Assembly (NCBI GenBank): GCA_964498785.1
Contig: CAZCJL010000003.1
Location: forward strand, 62,001-126,000
From: Mariaggregatimicrobium sp964498785
GTDB lineage: Bacteria; Zhuqueibacterota; Zhuqueibacteria; Thermofontimicrobiales; Thiofontviventaceae
DNA: 64,000 nucleotides
Reading direction: 5' to 3'
Made by a program: the position numbers and the translations under genes. This document shows, piece by piece, positions 33,773 to 43,532 of the stretch; positions within the stretch are counted from its first letter, which is position 1, and every line of letters begins with the position of its first letter. The notes under the pieces were generated by a model that did no database searches, was not told the origin of the DNA, and saw nothing but the letters and a program-made list of their open reading frames with translations.

Positions 33773-35659
33773 ATGATTGATTCAAATAAAATATATGACG
33801 TTATAGTTGCAGGAGCAGGTCACGCTGGTTGCGAAGCTGCGTTAGCAGCAGCAAAGATGGGAATGAAAACCGTCCTTTTTACCATTAATTTGAGCACTGT
33901 GGCAAAAATGCCCTGCAATCCGGCCATTGGGGGGCTTGCAAAAGGGCATCTTGTTCGGGAAATTGACGCGCTTGGTGGCGTTATGGGAGAAATCATTGAT
34001 GACACAGGCATCCAGTTTCGTGTTCTAAATAAATCAAAAGGTCCCGCGGTATGGTCACTAAGAGCACAAGCTGATAAAATAGACTATTCTCTGAAAATGC
34101 TTCAAATTTTGGAAAACCAGGAAAATCTGGAATTAAAGCAAGCAATGGTTGTTGGGATCATGGTGAAAAACAATAGTGTGGCCGGAGTTACTTTGCATAC
34201 TGATACTGAAGTAAAGGGGCGGTCTGTTATTATCACAGCAGGAACTTTTTTAAACGGATTAATACATATTGGTCTTTTTAGTTTTGCCGCAGGAAGAGAT
34301 GGCGAGTTTGCTGCAACAGGTTTAACAGAAAATCTTGTTTCCATGGGATTCAAAGCAGCAAGGCTTAAAACCGGGACTCCTCCACGTGTTGATGGGAAAA
34401 CCATAAATTTTGATAAAATGAAAATTCAGCCAGGCGATGAAAATCCTCAACCATTCTCCTTTAAAAATGAAAAAATTATACAAAAACAAGTACCATGTTA
34501 TCTTACGAGCACAACTGAAAAAACACACGAAATATTGTTTTCAGGATTAAATCGCTCTCCTCTTTATACAGGCAAAATTGTCGGAGTCGGTCCTCGATAT
34601 TGTCCATCAATTGAAACTAAATTAGTTCGATTTCCTGATAAATCGGGCCATCAATTGTATCTGGAGCCCGAAAGCCTGCATAACAATGAATATTATGTAA
34701 ATGGTTATTCTACAAGCTTACCTGAAGATATTCAATGGAAAGCGATGCGCACCATTCCTGGTCTTGAAAATGCAGAAATAACGAGAGTGGGCTATGCTAT
34801 TGAATATGATTTTTTCCCTCCATCGCAAATAAAGTCCACCCTTGAAACACGATATATCGAGAATTTGTATTTTGCCGGTCAAATAAATGGTACTTCAGGA
34901 TATGAAGAAGCTGCATCTCAGGGATTAGTGGCAGGTATTAATGCTGTTCTAAAATTAAGAAATAAGGAACCGTTTATTATTAATAGATCACAGGCATACA
35001 TTGGAGTGTTAATTGATGATTTAATCACCAAGGAAATTGAGGAACCATATCGCATGTTCACTTCGCTGGCGGAATACAGACTTTTATTAAGACAGGATAA
35101 TGCGGATATGCGGCTTATGGATTTTGGTAAAAAATTTGGATTATTAGATAAAAAGACGTACCACATGTTTTGCAAAAAACGAGAATTTATTATAAAATAT
35201 TATCAGGAATTAAAAGAAATCAGGCCAGACCTAGATGCAATAAATCCAATATTAATCAAAGAAAAATCTTCTGATTTAAAAGAAAAGGAAAGTATATATA
35301 AGATTTTGAAACGACCAGAAATCACGATAGAAAAGTTACAAGGTGTTGTCGATCATCCTTTATTTATTAATGAAGAAAATGCACCCGGATTTTTAATGGA
35401 TCAAGTTCGTCAACAACTGGAAATAGAGATTAAATACGAAGGCTACCTGATCAGGCAAAATCAGCAGGTCGAAAAATATTTAAAAATGGAAAATAATCTA
35501 ATACCAGATACAATTGATTATTCAAAGGTGAAATCATTATCCGCAGAAGCGAAAGAAAAATTGCAGAAATTAAGACCACGTTCTATCGGGCAGGCGTATA
35601 GAATTGCGGGTATATCTCCCGCAGATATTATGGTGTTACTGATTCATCTAAAAAAATAA
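33773..35659 (+). CDS. mnmG: tRNA uridine-5-carboxymethylaminomethyl modification enzyme MnmG
   Basis: MnmG (GidA) is the FAD-dependent partner of MnmE in tRNA wobble-uridine modification. The 628-residue protein has the dinucleotide-binding opening YDVIVAGAGHAGCEAALAAAKMG and the family stretches KMPCNPAIGGLAKGHLVREIDALGG and LKTGTPPRVDGKTI. The C-terminal MnmE-binding helical domain ends RSIGQAYRIAGISPADIMVLLIHL. No ribosome-binding sequence is visible; a parS site ends 2 bp before the ATG. A second parS site begins 2 bp after the stop. Confidence 0.97.
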   Translation: MIDSNKIYDVIVAGAGHAGCEAALAAAKMGMKTVLFTINLSTVAKMPCNPAIGGLAKGHLVREIDALGGVMGEIIDDTGIQFRVLNKSKGPAVWSLRAQADKIDYSLKMLQILENQENLELKQAMVVGIMVKNNSVAGVTLHTDTEVKGRSVIITAGTFLNGLIHIGLFSFAAGRDGEFAATGLTENLVSMGFKAARLKTGTPPRVDGKTINFDKMKIQPGDENPQPFSFKNEKIIQKQVPCYLTSTTEKTHEILFSGLNRSPLYTGKIVGVGPRYCPSIETKLVRFPDKSGHQLYLEPESLHNNEYYVNGYSTSLPEDIQWKAMRTIPGLENAEITRVGYAIEYDFFPPSQIKSTLETRYIENLYFAGQINGTSGYEEAASQGLVAGINAVLKLRNKEPFIINRSQAYIGVLIDDLITKEIEEPYRMFTSLAEYRLLLRQDNADMRLMDFGKKFGLLDKKTYHMFCKKREFIIKYYQELKEIRPDLDAINPILIKEKSSDLKEKESIYKILKRPEITIEKLQGVVDHPLFINEENAPGFLMDQVRQQLEIEIKYEGYLIRQNQQVEKYLKMENNLIPDTIDYSKVKSLSAEAKEKLQKLRPRSIGQAYRIAGISPADIMVLLIHLKK

Positions 35660-35661
35660 AA

Positions 35662-35677
35662 TGTTTCACGTGGAACA
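35662..35677. promoter_or_regulatory. parS centromere-like site 2
   Basis: TGTTTCACGTGGAACA is the exact reverse complement of the site at 33755 to 33770; the match extends to 18 bases counting the two flanking positions. It begins 2 bp after the mnmG stop and lies 27 bp before rsmG. Two sites about 1.9 kb apart and 4 to 8 kb from the origin fit a ParB loading zone. Confidence 0.93.
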
Positions 35678-35704
35678 CTATTAAAATTTATTTTAAAAAA
35701 ACTT

Positions 35705-36370
35705 ATGTCGCTTATTGACGATCAAATTAATTATTTTAAAAGTAAATTAGAAAAGTCTGATTTTGAGTGCAACGACCAGATCGTTGATAAGTTTCGTTTG
35801 TATTTGATACAATTGCTGAAATGGAATAGCAAGATGAACCTAATTTCTAAAAATGATGAATCTCAGGTGGTTTTACGCCATTTTTTTGAATCAATCGCCC
35901 TATTAGAGGTGTTTTCAATTCCCCATAATAATACAATTATTGATGTTGGCTCAGGTGCAGGTTTTCCTGGTTTGCCGATTAAAATAATAAGGCCTGATTT
36001 AAAAATTACATTGCTCGATTCTAAACGTTACAGGGTTCTCTTTTTAAAAGAAGTTGTTTCTATATTAAATCTGGATGGTATTAAAGTAATTAAAGAACGA
36101 GCTGAGACCCTATGTAATATCAGGGAGTTTAAACAAAAATTCAACTTTGTTACTGCCAGAGCAGTGACTCAGCTTGATAAGTTATATTTGTGGACCCATC
36201 TATTTTTGAAACCAGGTGGTTCGATTTTGACATTTAAAGGCGGACAATTTGAAAATGAAGTTGAGCGAGTAAGAAAATTAAATGTGGAGGTTTCGGAATA
36301 TCCATTAAAATCTTCGCTGGTACAGTTTGGGCGACAAGTTAGTTTGATCCAATTAGTAGGTCAGAGATGA
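35705..36370 (+). CDS. rsmG: 16S rRNA (guanine527-N7)-methyltransferase
   Basis: RsmG (GidB) methylates G527 of 16S rRNA. The 221-residue protein has the SAM-binding loop DVGSGAGFPGLPIKI around residue 80, KWNSKMNLISKND in the N-terminal helices, LLDSKRYRVLFLKEV around residue 105 and the downstream TARAV segment (about 147). All are characteristic, and length is normal. It follows mnmG after 45 bp with parS in the gap, the common mnmG-rsmG neighbourhood. In many bacteria parA and parB come next; here murQ does. Confidence 0.95.
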   Translation: MSLIDDQINYFKSKLEKSDFECNDQIVDKFRLYLIQLLKWNSKMNLISKNDESQVVLRHFFESIALLEVFSIPHNNTIIDVGSGAGFPGLPIKIIRPDLKITLLDSKRYRVLFLKEVVSILNLDGIKVIKERAETLCNIREFKQKFNFVTARAVTQLDKLYLWTHLFLKPGGSILTFKGGQFENEVERVRKLNVEVSEYPLKSSLVQFGRQVSLIQLVGQR

Positions 36371-36416
36371 AATGAGAAGTTTTATATTCTTTTGAATCTA
36401 ATACCGGAGGGTAAAA

Positions 36417-37331
36417 TTGAAGACAAATACGATATTTGAAGAACTTGAAGGGTTGATTACTGAAAAAAGTAATCCGGAAACTCTCGATATTGATTCTAAA
36501 TCCACAGAAGAAATAGTACGTATCATAAATACAGAAGATAAAACGGTTTCTTTTGCTGTCGAAAAAGAAATACCATACATTGCAAAAGCCGTAGATATTT
36601 TAGTTGAATCTTTTAAAAAAGGGGGACGATTAATTTATGTCGGTGCAGGTACAAGTGGTCGGTTAGGCGTGTTAGATTCATCAGAAATTCCTCCAACATT
36701 TGGAGCGGATCCGGAAATGGTACAAGGAATCATTGCTGGCGGCTACAGGGCGCTCACCAGAGCTCAAGAAGGTGCTGAAGATAGTACGGAAAATGGTGCA
36801 ATCGATTTAATGAATAAAAATTTTTCAGCAATGGACGTTGCCTGCGGTATTGCGGCAAGTCGCCGTACTCCGTATGTTGTCGGAGCCATTGAAAAAGCCA
36901 GGGAAATCGGAGCTAAAACGATTTATGTAACTTGTACGCCTCGAGAACAAATGAATATTAAGGTCGATATTGCAATTTGTCCAGTGGTTGGCCCTGAAGT
37001 TATTATGGGATCAACGCGTATGAAATCAGGTACTGCCGAGAAAATGGTTCTCAATATGTTAACCACAACGGCGATGATACGACTTGGCAAAGTGTATGGC
37101 AATATGATGGTTGATCTGCAAATGACTTCTCAAAAACTCGAAGAACGATCAAAAAAAACAGTGATGATCATTACAGGAGTAGACTATCATACTGCTCAAA
37201 AGTTTTTAAACGAGGCGGGAGGTCACGTAAAAACCGCACTTGTTATGATTTTAAAAAATTGTAGCAAAGATGAAGCGATTACGCGCTTAAATAAAAGCGG
37301 TGGATTTGTACGAATTGCATTGGAACTATGA
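36417..37331 (+). CDS. murQ: N-acetylmuramic acid 6-phosphate etherase
   Basis: MurQ cleaves the lactyl ether of MurNAc 6-phosphate to give GlcNAc 6-phosphate in cell-wall recycling. The 304-residue protein carries the SIS sugar-phosphate fold. Family segments are TEEIVRIINTEDKTV, GGRLIYVGAGTSGRLGVLDSSEIPPTFG (about 70), IIAGGYRALTRAQEGAED (about 105) and the late GSTRMKSGTAEKMVLNMLTT (about 195). The start is TTG at 36417, set by a strong GGAGG seven bases upstream. The sugar-kinase gene at 14 kb may feed the same recycling route. mfd follows after 17 bp. Confidence 0.95.
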   Translation: MKTNTIFEELEGLITEKSNPETLDIDSKSTEEIVRIINTEDKTVSFAVEKEIPYIAKAVDILVESFKKGGRLIYVGAGTSGRLGVLDSSEIPPTFGADPEMVQGIIAGGYRALTRAQEGAEDSTENGAIDLMNKNFSAMDVACGIAASRRTPYVVGAIEKAREIGAKTIYVTCTPREQMNIKVDIAICPVVGPEVIMGSTRMKSGTAEKMVLNMLTTTAMIRLGKVYGNMMVDLQMTSQKLEERSKKTVMIITGVDYHTAQKFLNEAGGHVKTALVMILKNCSKDEAITRLNKSGGFVRIALEL

Positions 37332-37348
37332 AAATATCTATCTAAAAT

Positions 37349-40300
37349 ATGGTTGTTGAAAAAATAAACACTGCAATATTTCGTTCAGATAAATTTAAAA
37401 GATTATTAAAAGAATTTTCTGATCAAAGTTTAATTTCTATAAAAGGTTTGAGTAGCACCAGCAGAGCATTAGTATTATCATTGCTATTTAAAGATAAGAA
37501 CTCAAACTTTTTATATATTACATACAACGAAGATGATGCAGAAATAATGAAGGATGATCTTGAAACAATTTTGGGTGAAAAATCGGTGGCTTTTTTACCT
37601 GATCAGAAAGACCGTCCTTATGAAGTTGTATTTAAAGACACATATCGAAAAAGTTTGTTTCAGGAGGGATTAGAAAAAATAATTGCTCCAACCCCTGTTA
37701 TCACAGTTACTACTAGTAAGGTATTATACAGAAAATTACCCTCCGGCGAATATTTAAAGAAGCAAAAGTTAGCTATAAAAACCGGCGAAACCAGCGATTT
37801 TGAAATTTTTAAATCATTGCTAATTGATCTTGGATTTAGTCGCGAGCCGATTGTGGAAAGTTGTGGTGAAATGAGCGTGCACGGAGGCATAATCGATATT
37901 TTTCCGTTTTCAAACGATAATCCAATTCGAATAGAATTTTTCGGAGATGTTATCGAATCAATCCGAGAATTCAATATTACGAACCAGCGCTCCGTTCGGA
38001 CAATCTCAGAAGTTGATATTTATCCTCAATATCCGGAAGATCAGGATTTGACCAATCGAACGGATTATGTGTCCCTCCTGGATTATTTCAGTAACACAGA
38101 TGTTCTCATTATAGATGAAAAAAAGCTTATTCAAAAACAGATACAAGTAAGTTTTGAAGAAGCAGAAGAGCTTTACCTTCATAAAATGCAAAAAAAAGAA
38201 GTGCTTCCCCCAGAGAAGGTTTTTATTAAATGGGAACATTTGAATGATAAAATGAATTGTTTTAAAACAATTTTATTTAATCAACAGTCTACCAAAAGAG
38301 AGGAAATATTAAATTTCGAAATTATTCCTCAAGCGAGTTTGAAAGGAAATTTTAATTTATTAAAAGATCAGATTGATGGGATTTTAAATAGATTTGGAAA
38401 TAATGATCCAATTTATTTTTTATGTGAAAGCCAGGATCAAATCGAGCGATTTGAAGATATTATGTCAGATGCTGGGATTAATATCTCGCGAATTCAATTT
38501 GTAGTTTTTCCGTTAAATCAGGGTTTTATTTTTCCTGAGGTAAATCTTGCTTTATTTACTGATAATCAATTTTATGGACGCATTCGTCGTCGACTAAAAA
38601 TTAAGCGTTTTTCCGGCGGATTATCGTTCAGACAATTGAAATCACTAAAAATTGGCGATTATGTAGTACACATAGATCAGGGAATTGGGAAATATTTAGG
38701 ACTGAAAAAAATTAGCGTAAATGGAAATGAACGCGATTGTTTAACAATTGAATATAAAGATGGAGACCTGGTTTACGTTCCCCTTGAAAAAATGAAGCGT
38801 GTTCAAAAGTATTCAGCAAAAGAAGGCCTTGTGCCCCGTATTAGCAAATTAGGTTCATCTGATTGGGAAAAACTAAAGAGAAAGACAAAAAAGAAGGTAA
38901 AAGAAATAGCGAATGAACTCATTCAATTGTATGCGCACAGGAGATCGCAAAAAGGCTATTCTTTTTCTGGTGATTTTCCATGGCAACGGGAGTTGGAAGC
39001 CTCTTTTGATTATGAAGAAACTCCTGATCAAATAAAAGCAATACGTTCAATTAAAGAAGATATGGAAAGTCCCAGCCCAATGGACCGCCTTGTCTGCGGT
39101 GATGTTGGATATGGCAAAACAGAGGTGGCTGTTCGAGCTGCGTTCAAAGCTGCTAACGATAATAAACAAGTCGCTATTTTGGTTCCGACGACAGTTCTTG
39201 CACTACAACATTATAATACATTCAGGGAGCGGTTAGAAGATTATCCATTAAAAATTGAAATGTTGTCAAGATTTCGGACCAGAGCGGAACAAAAGAAAAT
39301 AGTGGAATGGATACAAAATGGTAAGGTTGATATTATTGTGGGCACACATAGACTATTGTCGAGGGATGTTGTATTTAAAGATTTGGGCTTGATTGTTATT
39401 GATGAAGAGCAAAGATTTGGTGTTCGGAATAAAGAAAAATTGAAAAAATTGAAAATCAATGCTGATGTAATAACAATGACAGCAACTCCTATTCCAAGAA
39501 CTTTAAATATGGCATTGATGGGGGTGCGTGACCTGTCTCTTATTAATACCCCGCCGCGCGGGCGGTTGCCTATTGATACGCAGGTTATTCCTTTTGAAAA
39601 GGAAATTATTCGTGAGGCAATTTTGAAAGAAGTGCAGCGCGGGGGACAGGTTTTTTTCGTTCATAATCGAATTCAGTCAATTTATACAGTCGCTGATTTA
39701 TTAAAAAGACTTGTTCCTGAGGTATTATTTGTTGTAGCACATGGTCAAATGGATGAAAAAAAACTCGAACAGGTTATGTGGGAATTTTCTAATAAAAAAT
39801 ATGATTGTTTAATATCAACAATGATTATTGAATCAGGTTTGGATATTCCAAATGTTAATACATTAATTATCAATCGGGCAGATCGGTTCGGTTTATCTCA
39901 ATTGTATCAACTTCGAGGCAGGGTCGGGCGCTCCCATCAAAGAGCGTATGCATATTTAATCGCTCCCCCGATAAAAAATTTGACACAAGATGCAATGAAA
40001 CGACTTCGAACAATTGAAGAATTTACAGAATTGGGGTCAGGATTTCAAATAGCGATGAGAGATTTGCGAATACGCGGAGCCGGTAATATATTAGGTGGTG
40101 AGCAAAGTGGATTTATTGTTTCGCTTGGATTTGACCTCTACACGAAAATTTTGGATGAGGCAATCACGGAATTAAAGTCAGAGAAGGACGACGCAAAAAA
40201 AAGTGATACAGAGACATTTTCAGAACCAAAAGTTGAATTGAATGTGGATGCCTATTTATCAGAAAAATATATCGAGCAACCAGAAGAAAGAGTCGGAATT

Positions 40301-40678
40301 TACAAAAGACTTGTTGATATGACACGTTTGGAAGAAGTAAGTGAAATTGAAAAGGAGATGAGGGATCGATTCGGTGTTTTACCAATTGAGGTAAAAAATC
40401 TGATTTTCCTCGTGGAATTCAAATTATTGGGTACAAAATTGTTATTAAATAAAATCAAAATAAATCAAAATGAAATGATAGTCCAATTCCATGAGGTTGT
40501 GATTCAGGAAAATAAGGAACTTCTACAAAAACGATTGGTTTCAATAGTTGAAAAAGCAGGGTCTTCTTTCACTTTTGTTCAGAATGGAGATAAAAGTCTT
40601 GGAATGAAAATCAAAATTCCGAAAAAAGTAACCGATCAACTGAATTATGCTAAAAAATTCTTGCAAAGTTTGTTATAA
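37349..40678 (+). CDS. mfd: Transcription-repair coupling factor Mfd
   Basis: Mfd pushes stalled RNA polymerase off damaged DNA and recruits UvrA. The 1109-residue protein has the UvrB-like N-terminal domains (EVVFKDTYRKSLFQEGLEKI region to about 340), the RNA-polymerase-interacting domain (IGDYVVHIDQGIGKYLGLKK, about 430 to 500), and superfamily 2 motor domains with Walker A GDVGYGKTEVA (about 585), the DEEQRFG motif (about 685), TATPIPRTL and GRVGRSHQRAYAY. The C-terminal TRCF domain is complete (EKYIEQPEERVGIYKRL onward). The size is normal for the family. It shares a transcript with murQ, 17 bp upstream. Confidence 0.97.
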   Translation: MVVEKINTAIFRSDKFKRLLKEFSDQSLISIKGLSSTSRALVLSLLFKDKNSNFLYITYNEDDAEIMKDDLETILGEKSVAFLPDQKDRPYEVVFKDTYRKSLFQEGLEKIIAPTPVITVTTSKVLYRKLPSGEYLKKQKLAIKTGETSDFEIFKSLLIDLGFSREPIVESCGEMSVHGGIIDIFPFSNDNPIRIEFFGDVIESIREFNITNQRSVRTISEVDIYPQYPEDQDLTNRTDYVSLLDYFSNTDVLIIDEKKLIQKQIQVSFEEAEELYLHKMQKKEVLPPEKVFIKWEHLNDKMNCFKTILFNQQSTKREEILNFEIIPQASLKGNFNLLKDQIDGILNRFGNNDPIYFLCESQDQIERFEDIMSDAGINISRIQFVVFPLNQGFIFPEVNLALFTDNQFYGRIRRRLKIKRFSGGLSFRQLKSLKIGDYVVHIDQGIGKYLGLKKISVNGNERDCLTIEYKDGDLVYVPLEKMKRVQKYSAKEGLVPRISKLGSSDWEKLKRKTKKKVKEIANELIQLYAHRRSQKGYSFSGDFPWQRELEASFDYEETPDQIKAIRSIKEDMESPSPMDRLVCGDVGYGKTEVAVRAAFKAANDNKQVAILVPTTVLALQHYNTFRERLEDYPLKIEMLSRFRTRAEQKKIVEWIQNGKVDIIVGTHRLLSRDVVFKDLGLIVIDEEQRFGVRNKEKLKKLKINADVITMTATPIPRTLNMALMGVRDLSLINTPPRGRLPIDTQVIPFEKEIIREAILKEVQRGGQVFFVHNRIQSIYTVADLLKRLVPEVLFVVAHGQMDEKKLEQVMWEFSNKKYDCLISTMIIESGLDIPNVNTLIINRADRFGLSQLYQLRGRVGRSHQRAYAYLIAPPIKNLTQDAMKRLRTIEEFTELGSGFQIAMRDLRIRGAGNILGGEQSGFIVSLGFDLYTKILDEAITELKSEKDDAKKSDTETFSEPKVELNVDAYLSEKYIEQPEERVGIYKRLVDMTRLEEVSEIEKEMRDRFGVLPIEVKNLIFLVEFKLLGTKLLLNKIKINQNEMIVQFHEVVIQENKELLQKRLVSIVEKAGSSFTFVQNGDKSLGMKIKIPKKVTDQLNYAKKFLQSLL

Positions 40679-40728
40679 ATACTTAAATTTATAAGCTAAT
40701 TAAAAATAATTATCTCAGGAGGTAGAAA

Positions 40729-42471
40729 ATGAATTTAGTTATACTAAAAAGAGCTGTAATTCTCATCTTAAGTCTTGTTATTTTAGTAAGCTTATTTATC
40801 AGTTGCGGAGAAGAAGTATCTCAGCCGGTTGCCCGCGTTGGTGGACGAGTTATCACAGAAAACGAATTTATTAACAGTTATTCTCAAGGAAAAAAAACTG
40901 ATGAATTAAAGTCAGCAACGCTGGAAGATAAGCAGAAGCATCTTGATACAATGATCGAACGAGAGTTAATGATTGTTGCTGCTTATAATCAAAATTTGGA
41001 TAAAGATTCGAGTATCGTGGAGCAGGTAGAGCAGCGAGTTGAAGCAGAGGTGTTTCGCCATCTGTACGAAGTGAAAGTTGTAGATCATGTGATAAATGAA
41101 CAAACCATTAAAGATATTTATGAAAATTCTAAAAAGGAAGTTAAAATACAAGATGTATTTCTTAATCTGAGCGTCAACCCATCACAAGAAGAGCAGCAGG
41201 AATTTGACACGAAAATAAATTTCATCAAAGAAGATATAAAAAATGGAATTGAATTTGAAGATATCGTGCGCAAATATTCTGATGATACAAAACGCAAAGG
41301 AATACTAAAATGGTCGGCCTCAACAATGGATAATCCAATTCATAAGAAAGCATTTTCAATGAGGCTCGGCGAAATTTCTGAACCGATTAAAATAAATAGT
41401 GGATACTCGGTCGTTAAAGTAGTAGAAGTTCGCGAAATGAACGTGAAACCTTATGAATCAGAAAAGGAGGGGATTCGACGGGAATTGACAAGGAAACATA
41501 GCAAAGAATTACAGAAACGGGCACAGGAATACATCAATTCTTTACAAGATAAGTATAACGGTAAATTAGAAACAGAGAATATACAGAAATTTGTCGCTAT
41601 ATATAAAGGAGAGGATTCTGATTCAGTGAATACTGAAAAGCCAGAGAGACGCCCTTCACTGAATAATTTTTCAGATGAGGACAGGGAGATTGAACTGATT
41701 AGTTACAACGGCGGTGGCGTTTCAATTGGCTATTTTATTAATGAAATTAGTAAAATACCACCAATGCGCCTTCCGAGGCTCGATGAAATTCAATCGTTGA
41801 AGATGTTTTTGAAACAAAGCTTTTTACCGCAGGCATTATTAAGAAAATACATGAATGATAATAAGTTATTAAAAGAGAAAGAGGTGCAAGAAAAGCTTAA
41901 AAAATATCGCGAGAATTTTATGGTTAATCTAATCCGAAAGCTGGAAATTGATGATAAAATTGAATTGCACGAGGATTCTCTAAAACAATATTATGAAAAA
42001 AACAAAGATAAATTTAAGGTTCCTGCAAAAAGAGAGGTTCGAGAAATATCGATTAATGATGAAAAACTGGCAGAGAAGATCGCGAAAAGAGCAAAGGCAG
42101 GAGAAAACTTTCTTAAGTTAACGAGAAAATATAATGAGAAGACAATTACAAAGAAAAAAGATGGTTATTTGGGATTTGTTTCAAAAGCGCCAAATTATAT
42201 CGGAAAAGCTGCTTTTGAAGTGAACATCGGCGAAGTTGCTGGTCCGATTAAGATTGGAAATAGTTATTCAATCATTAAAGTATTGAGTGAACAGGATGAA
42301 ACATATAGAACTTTTGAAGAATCAGAAAGCAGAATAAAAATCAACCTTCAATCAGAATTGAGAAAAAAACGAGAACAAGAATGGAAGAAAGAATTACGGG
42401 ATAATATCCAGGTGACTGTATTTGAAAACAGAATAAATAACATCTTTAAGGATCTGGAAGCTTCTGAATAA
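40729..42471 (+). CDS. Lipoprotein with two parvulin-type PPIase domains
   Basis: A 580-residue periplasmic foldase candidate, the first of three in a row. A lipobox, LFISC, puts the lipidated cysteine near residue 26. The first rotamase-like domain lies at about residues 135 to 235 (ILKWSASTMDNP, GEISEPIKINSGYSVVKVVEV) and the second at about 430 to 535 (REVREISIN, KKDGYLGFVSKAPN, GEVAGPIKIGNSYSIIKVL). A SurA-like N-terminal helical part (ENEFINSYSQ) precedes them, and a lysine-rich linker joins the two domains. Some catalytic positions of parvulins look changed, so it may act mainly as a chaperone. A strong AGGAGGT lies before the ATG. Confidence 0.88.
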   Translation: MNLVILKRAVILILSLVILVSLFISCGEEVSQPVARVGGRVITENEFINSYSQGKKTDELKSATLEDKQKHLDTMIERELMIVAAYNQNLDKDSSIVEQVEQRVEAEVFRHLYEVKVVDHVINEQTIKDIYENSKKEVKIQDVFLNLSVNPSQEEQQEFDTKINFIKEDIKNGIEFEDIVRKYSDDTKRKGILKWSASTMDNPIHKKAFSMRLGEISEPIKINSGYSVVKVVEVREMNVKPYESEKEGIRRELTRKHSKELQKRAQEYINSLQDKYNGKLETENIQKFVAIYKGEDSDSVNTEKPERRPSLNNFSDEDREIELISYNGGGVSIGYFINEISKIPPMRLPRLDEIQSLKMFLKQSFLPQALLRKYMNDNKLLKEKEVQEKLKKYRENFMVNLIRKLEIDDKIELHEDSLKQYYEKNKDKFKVPAKREVREISINDEKLAEKIAKRAKAGENFLKLTRKYNEKTITKKKDGYLGFVSKAPNYIGKAAFEVNIGEVAGPIKIGNSYSIIKVLSEQDETYRTFEESESRIKINLQSELRKKREQEWKKELRDNIQVTVFENRINNIFKDLEASE

Positions 42472-42484
42472 TTTTTTTGCTATA

Positions 42485-42518
42485 AATCGCGGATCAGCGT
42501 AGTTACTGATCCGCGATT
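42485..42518. other. Perfect 13-bp hairpin between two foldase genes
   Basis: AATCGCGGATCAG (42485 to 42497) and CTGATCCGCGATT (42506 to 42518) form a GC-rich perfect stem with an 8-base loop. No T run follows on either strand, so it is not a canonical terminator. It lies 13 bp after the first parvulin lipoprotein gene and could stabilise or partly separate the transcripts. Confidence 0.6.
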
Positions 42519-42625
42519 AAAATGGTTAGATTTTAGTGTAATAGGAGAAATATAATCATTAAAATATGAGAAATCAGTTTTGAAAGCTTGTGATTATATA
42601 ACTATTTAAAAGAACTGGTATTAAA

Positions 42626-43516
42626 ATGAAACAGCGATGGAAAACAGTATTAATGTTGCTTCTCATCACATTTTCGATTTTATCGTGTGAGAAGGAAATT
42701 GAAAGTGAAAAAAAAGTGATTGTTCAAGTTGGGCGTCAGGAATTATCAGTCGAAGACTTGGAAGATGTTATTCCGCAAAAACATGATGAGCTGGTTACAC
42801 AAGAACAGATTCAGAATTATATTCAGCGATGGATTGATAATGAATTAATTTATCAGGAGGCCTTAAGATTAGGAATGAATAAAAGCGCTGATTTATCCTC
42901 GGTATTGCGCAGGGCTGAAAAGGAATATTTGATAAACAGGTTGCTTGATTCATTGATGACTGCAAAAATAGATTTTCAGGAACAGGAAATTATTAATTAT
43001 TATGAAATGAATAAAGATAATTTTATACGCGGCAAAACAGAAATCAATGTCTTACATATTCTTGTATCTGAGATATCGGAGGCGAACGAATTAAGGACAA
43101 GAATTATGAGAGGACAAGATTTTGAGGAATTAGCAAGAGAAGCGTCTTTGGATTATAAAAGGAAAAAACGCATTGATCTTGGCTATTTTTCCTCGGATGA
43201 TGTGGTGCCGGCAATAGCATCTTCACTATTTAAATGGCGTGTCGGTTCAGTTACCCGGCCAATTAAATCTGAATTTGGGTATCATATATTTAAAATAAAA
43301 GATAAAAGAGAACCGAATACGCTAAAAGAATATGAAGAAGTAAAAGATGAAATTGTCGAGCGACTTCTTGCAAAAAGAAAAGAGGAAATGTATAAAGACT
43401 ATATAACCAGTTTAAAAAGCAAAGTAGAAATAAAAACAAATTATGATTATTTAAAAGCATTTTTTAATGATTCCATTCGAAGCCAGATCCAAGTTACGAG
43501 TGATTCTTTAAATTAA
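42626..43516 (+). CDS. Parvulin-type PPIase lipoprotein
   Basis: A 296-residue lipoprotein with a signal ending in SILSC, the cysteine near residue 21. A SurA/PpiC helical N-terminal part follows (about 30 to 130; VEDLEDVIPQKHDEL and QRWIDNELIYQEALRLG). One rotamase domain covers about residues 135 to 235 (INVLHILVSEI, FEELAREASLDYKR, LGYFSSDDVVP, GSVTRPIKSEFGYHIFKIKD). That last stretch carries the GYHI/F signature of active parvulins. It sits between the first parvulin lipoprotein and the SurA-like protein, with 4 bp before the next gene. Confidence 0.9.
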   Translation: MKQRWKTVLMLLLITFSILSCEKEIESEKKVIVQVGRQELSVEDLEDVIPQKHDELVTQEQIQNYIQRWIDNELIYQEALRLGMNKSADLSSVLRRAEKEYLINRLLDSLMTAKIDFQEQEIINYYEMNKDNFIRGKTEINVLHILVSEISEANELRTRIMRGQDFEELAREASLDYKRKKRIDLGYFSSDDVVPAIASSLFKWRVGSVTRPIKSEFGYHIFKIKDKREPNTLKEYEEVKDEIVERLLAKRKEEMYKDYITSLKSKVEIKTNYDYLKAFFNDSIRSQIQVTSDSLN

Positions 43517-43532
43517 GTTTATGGAGCATTTA

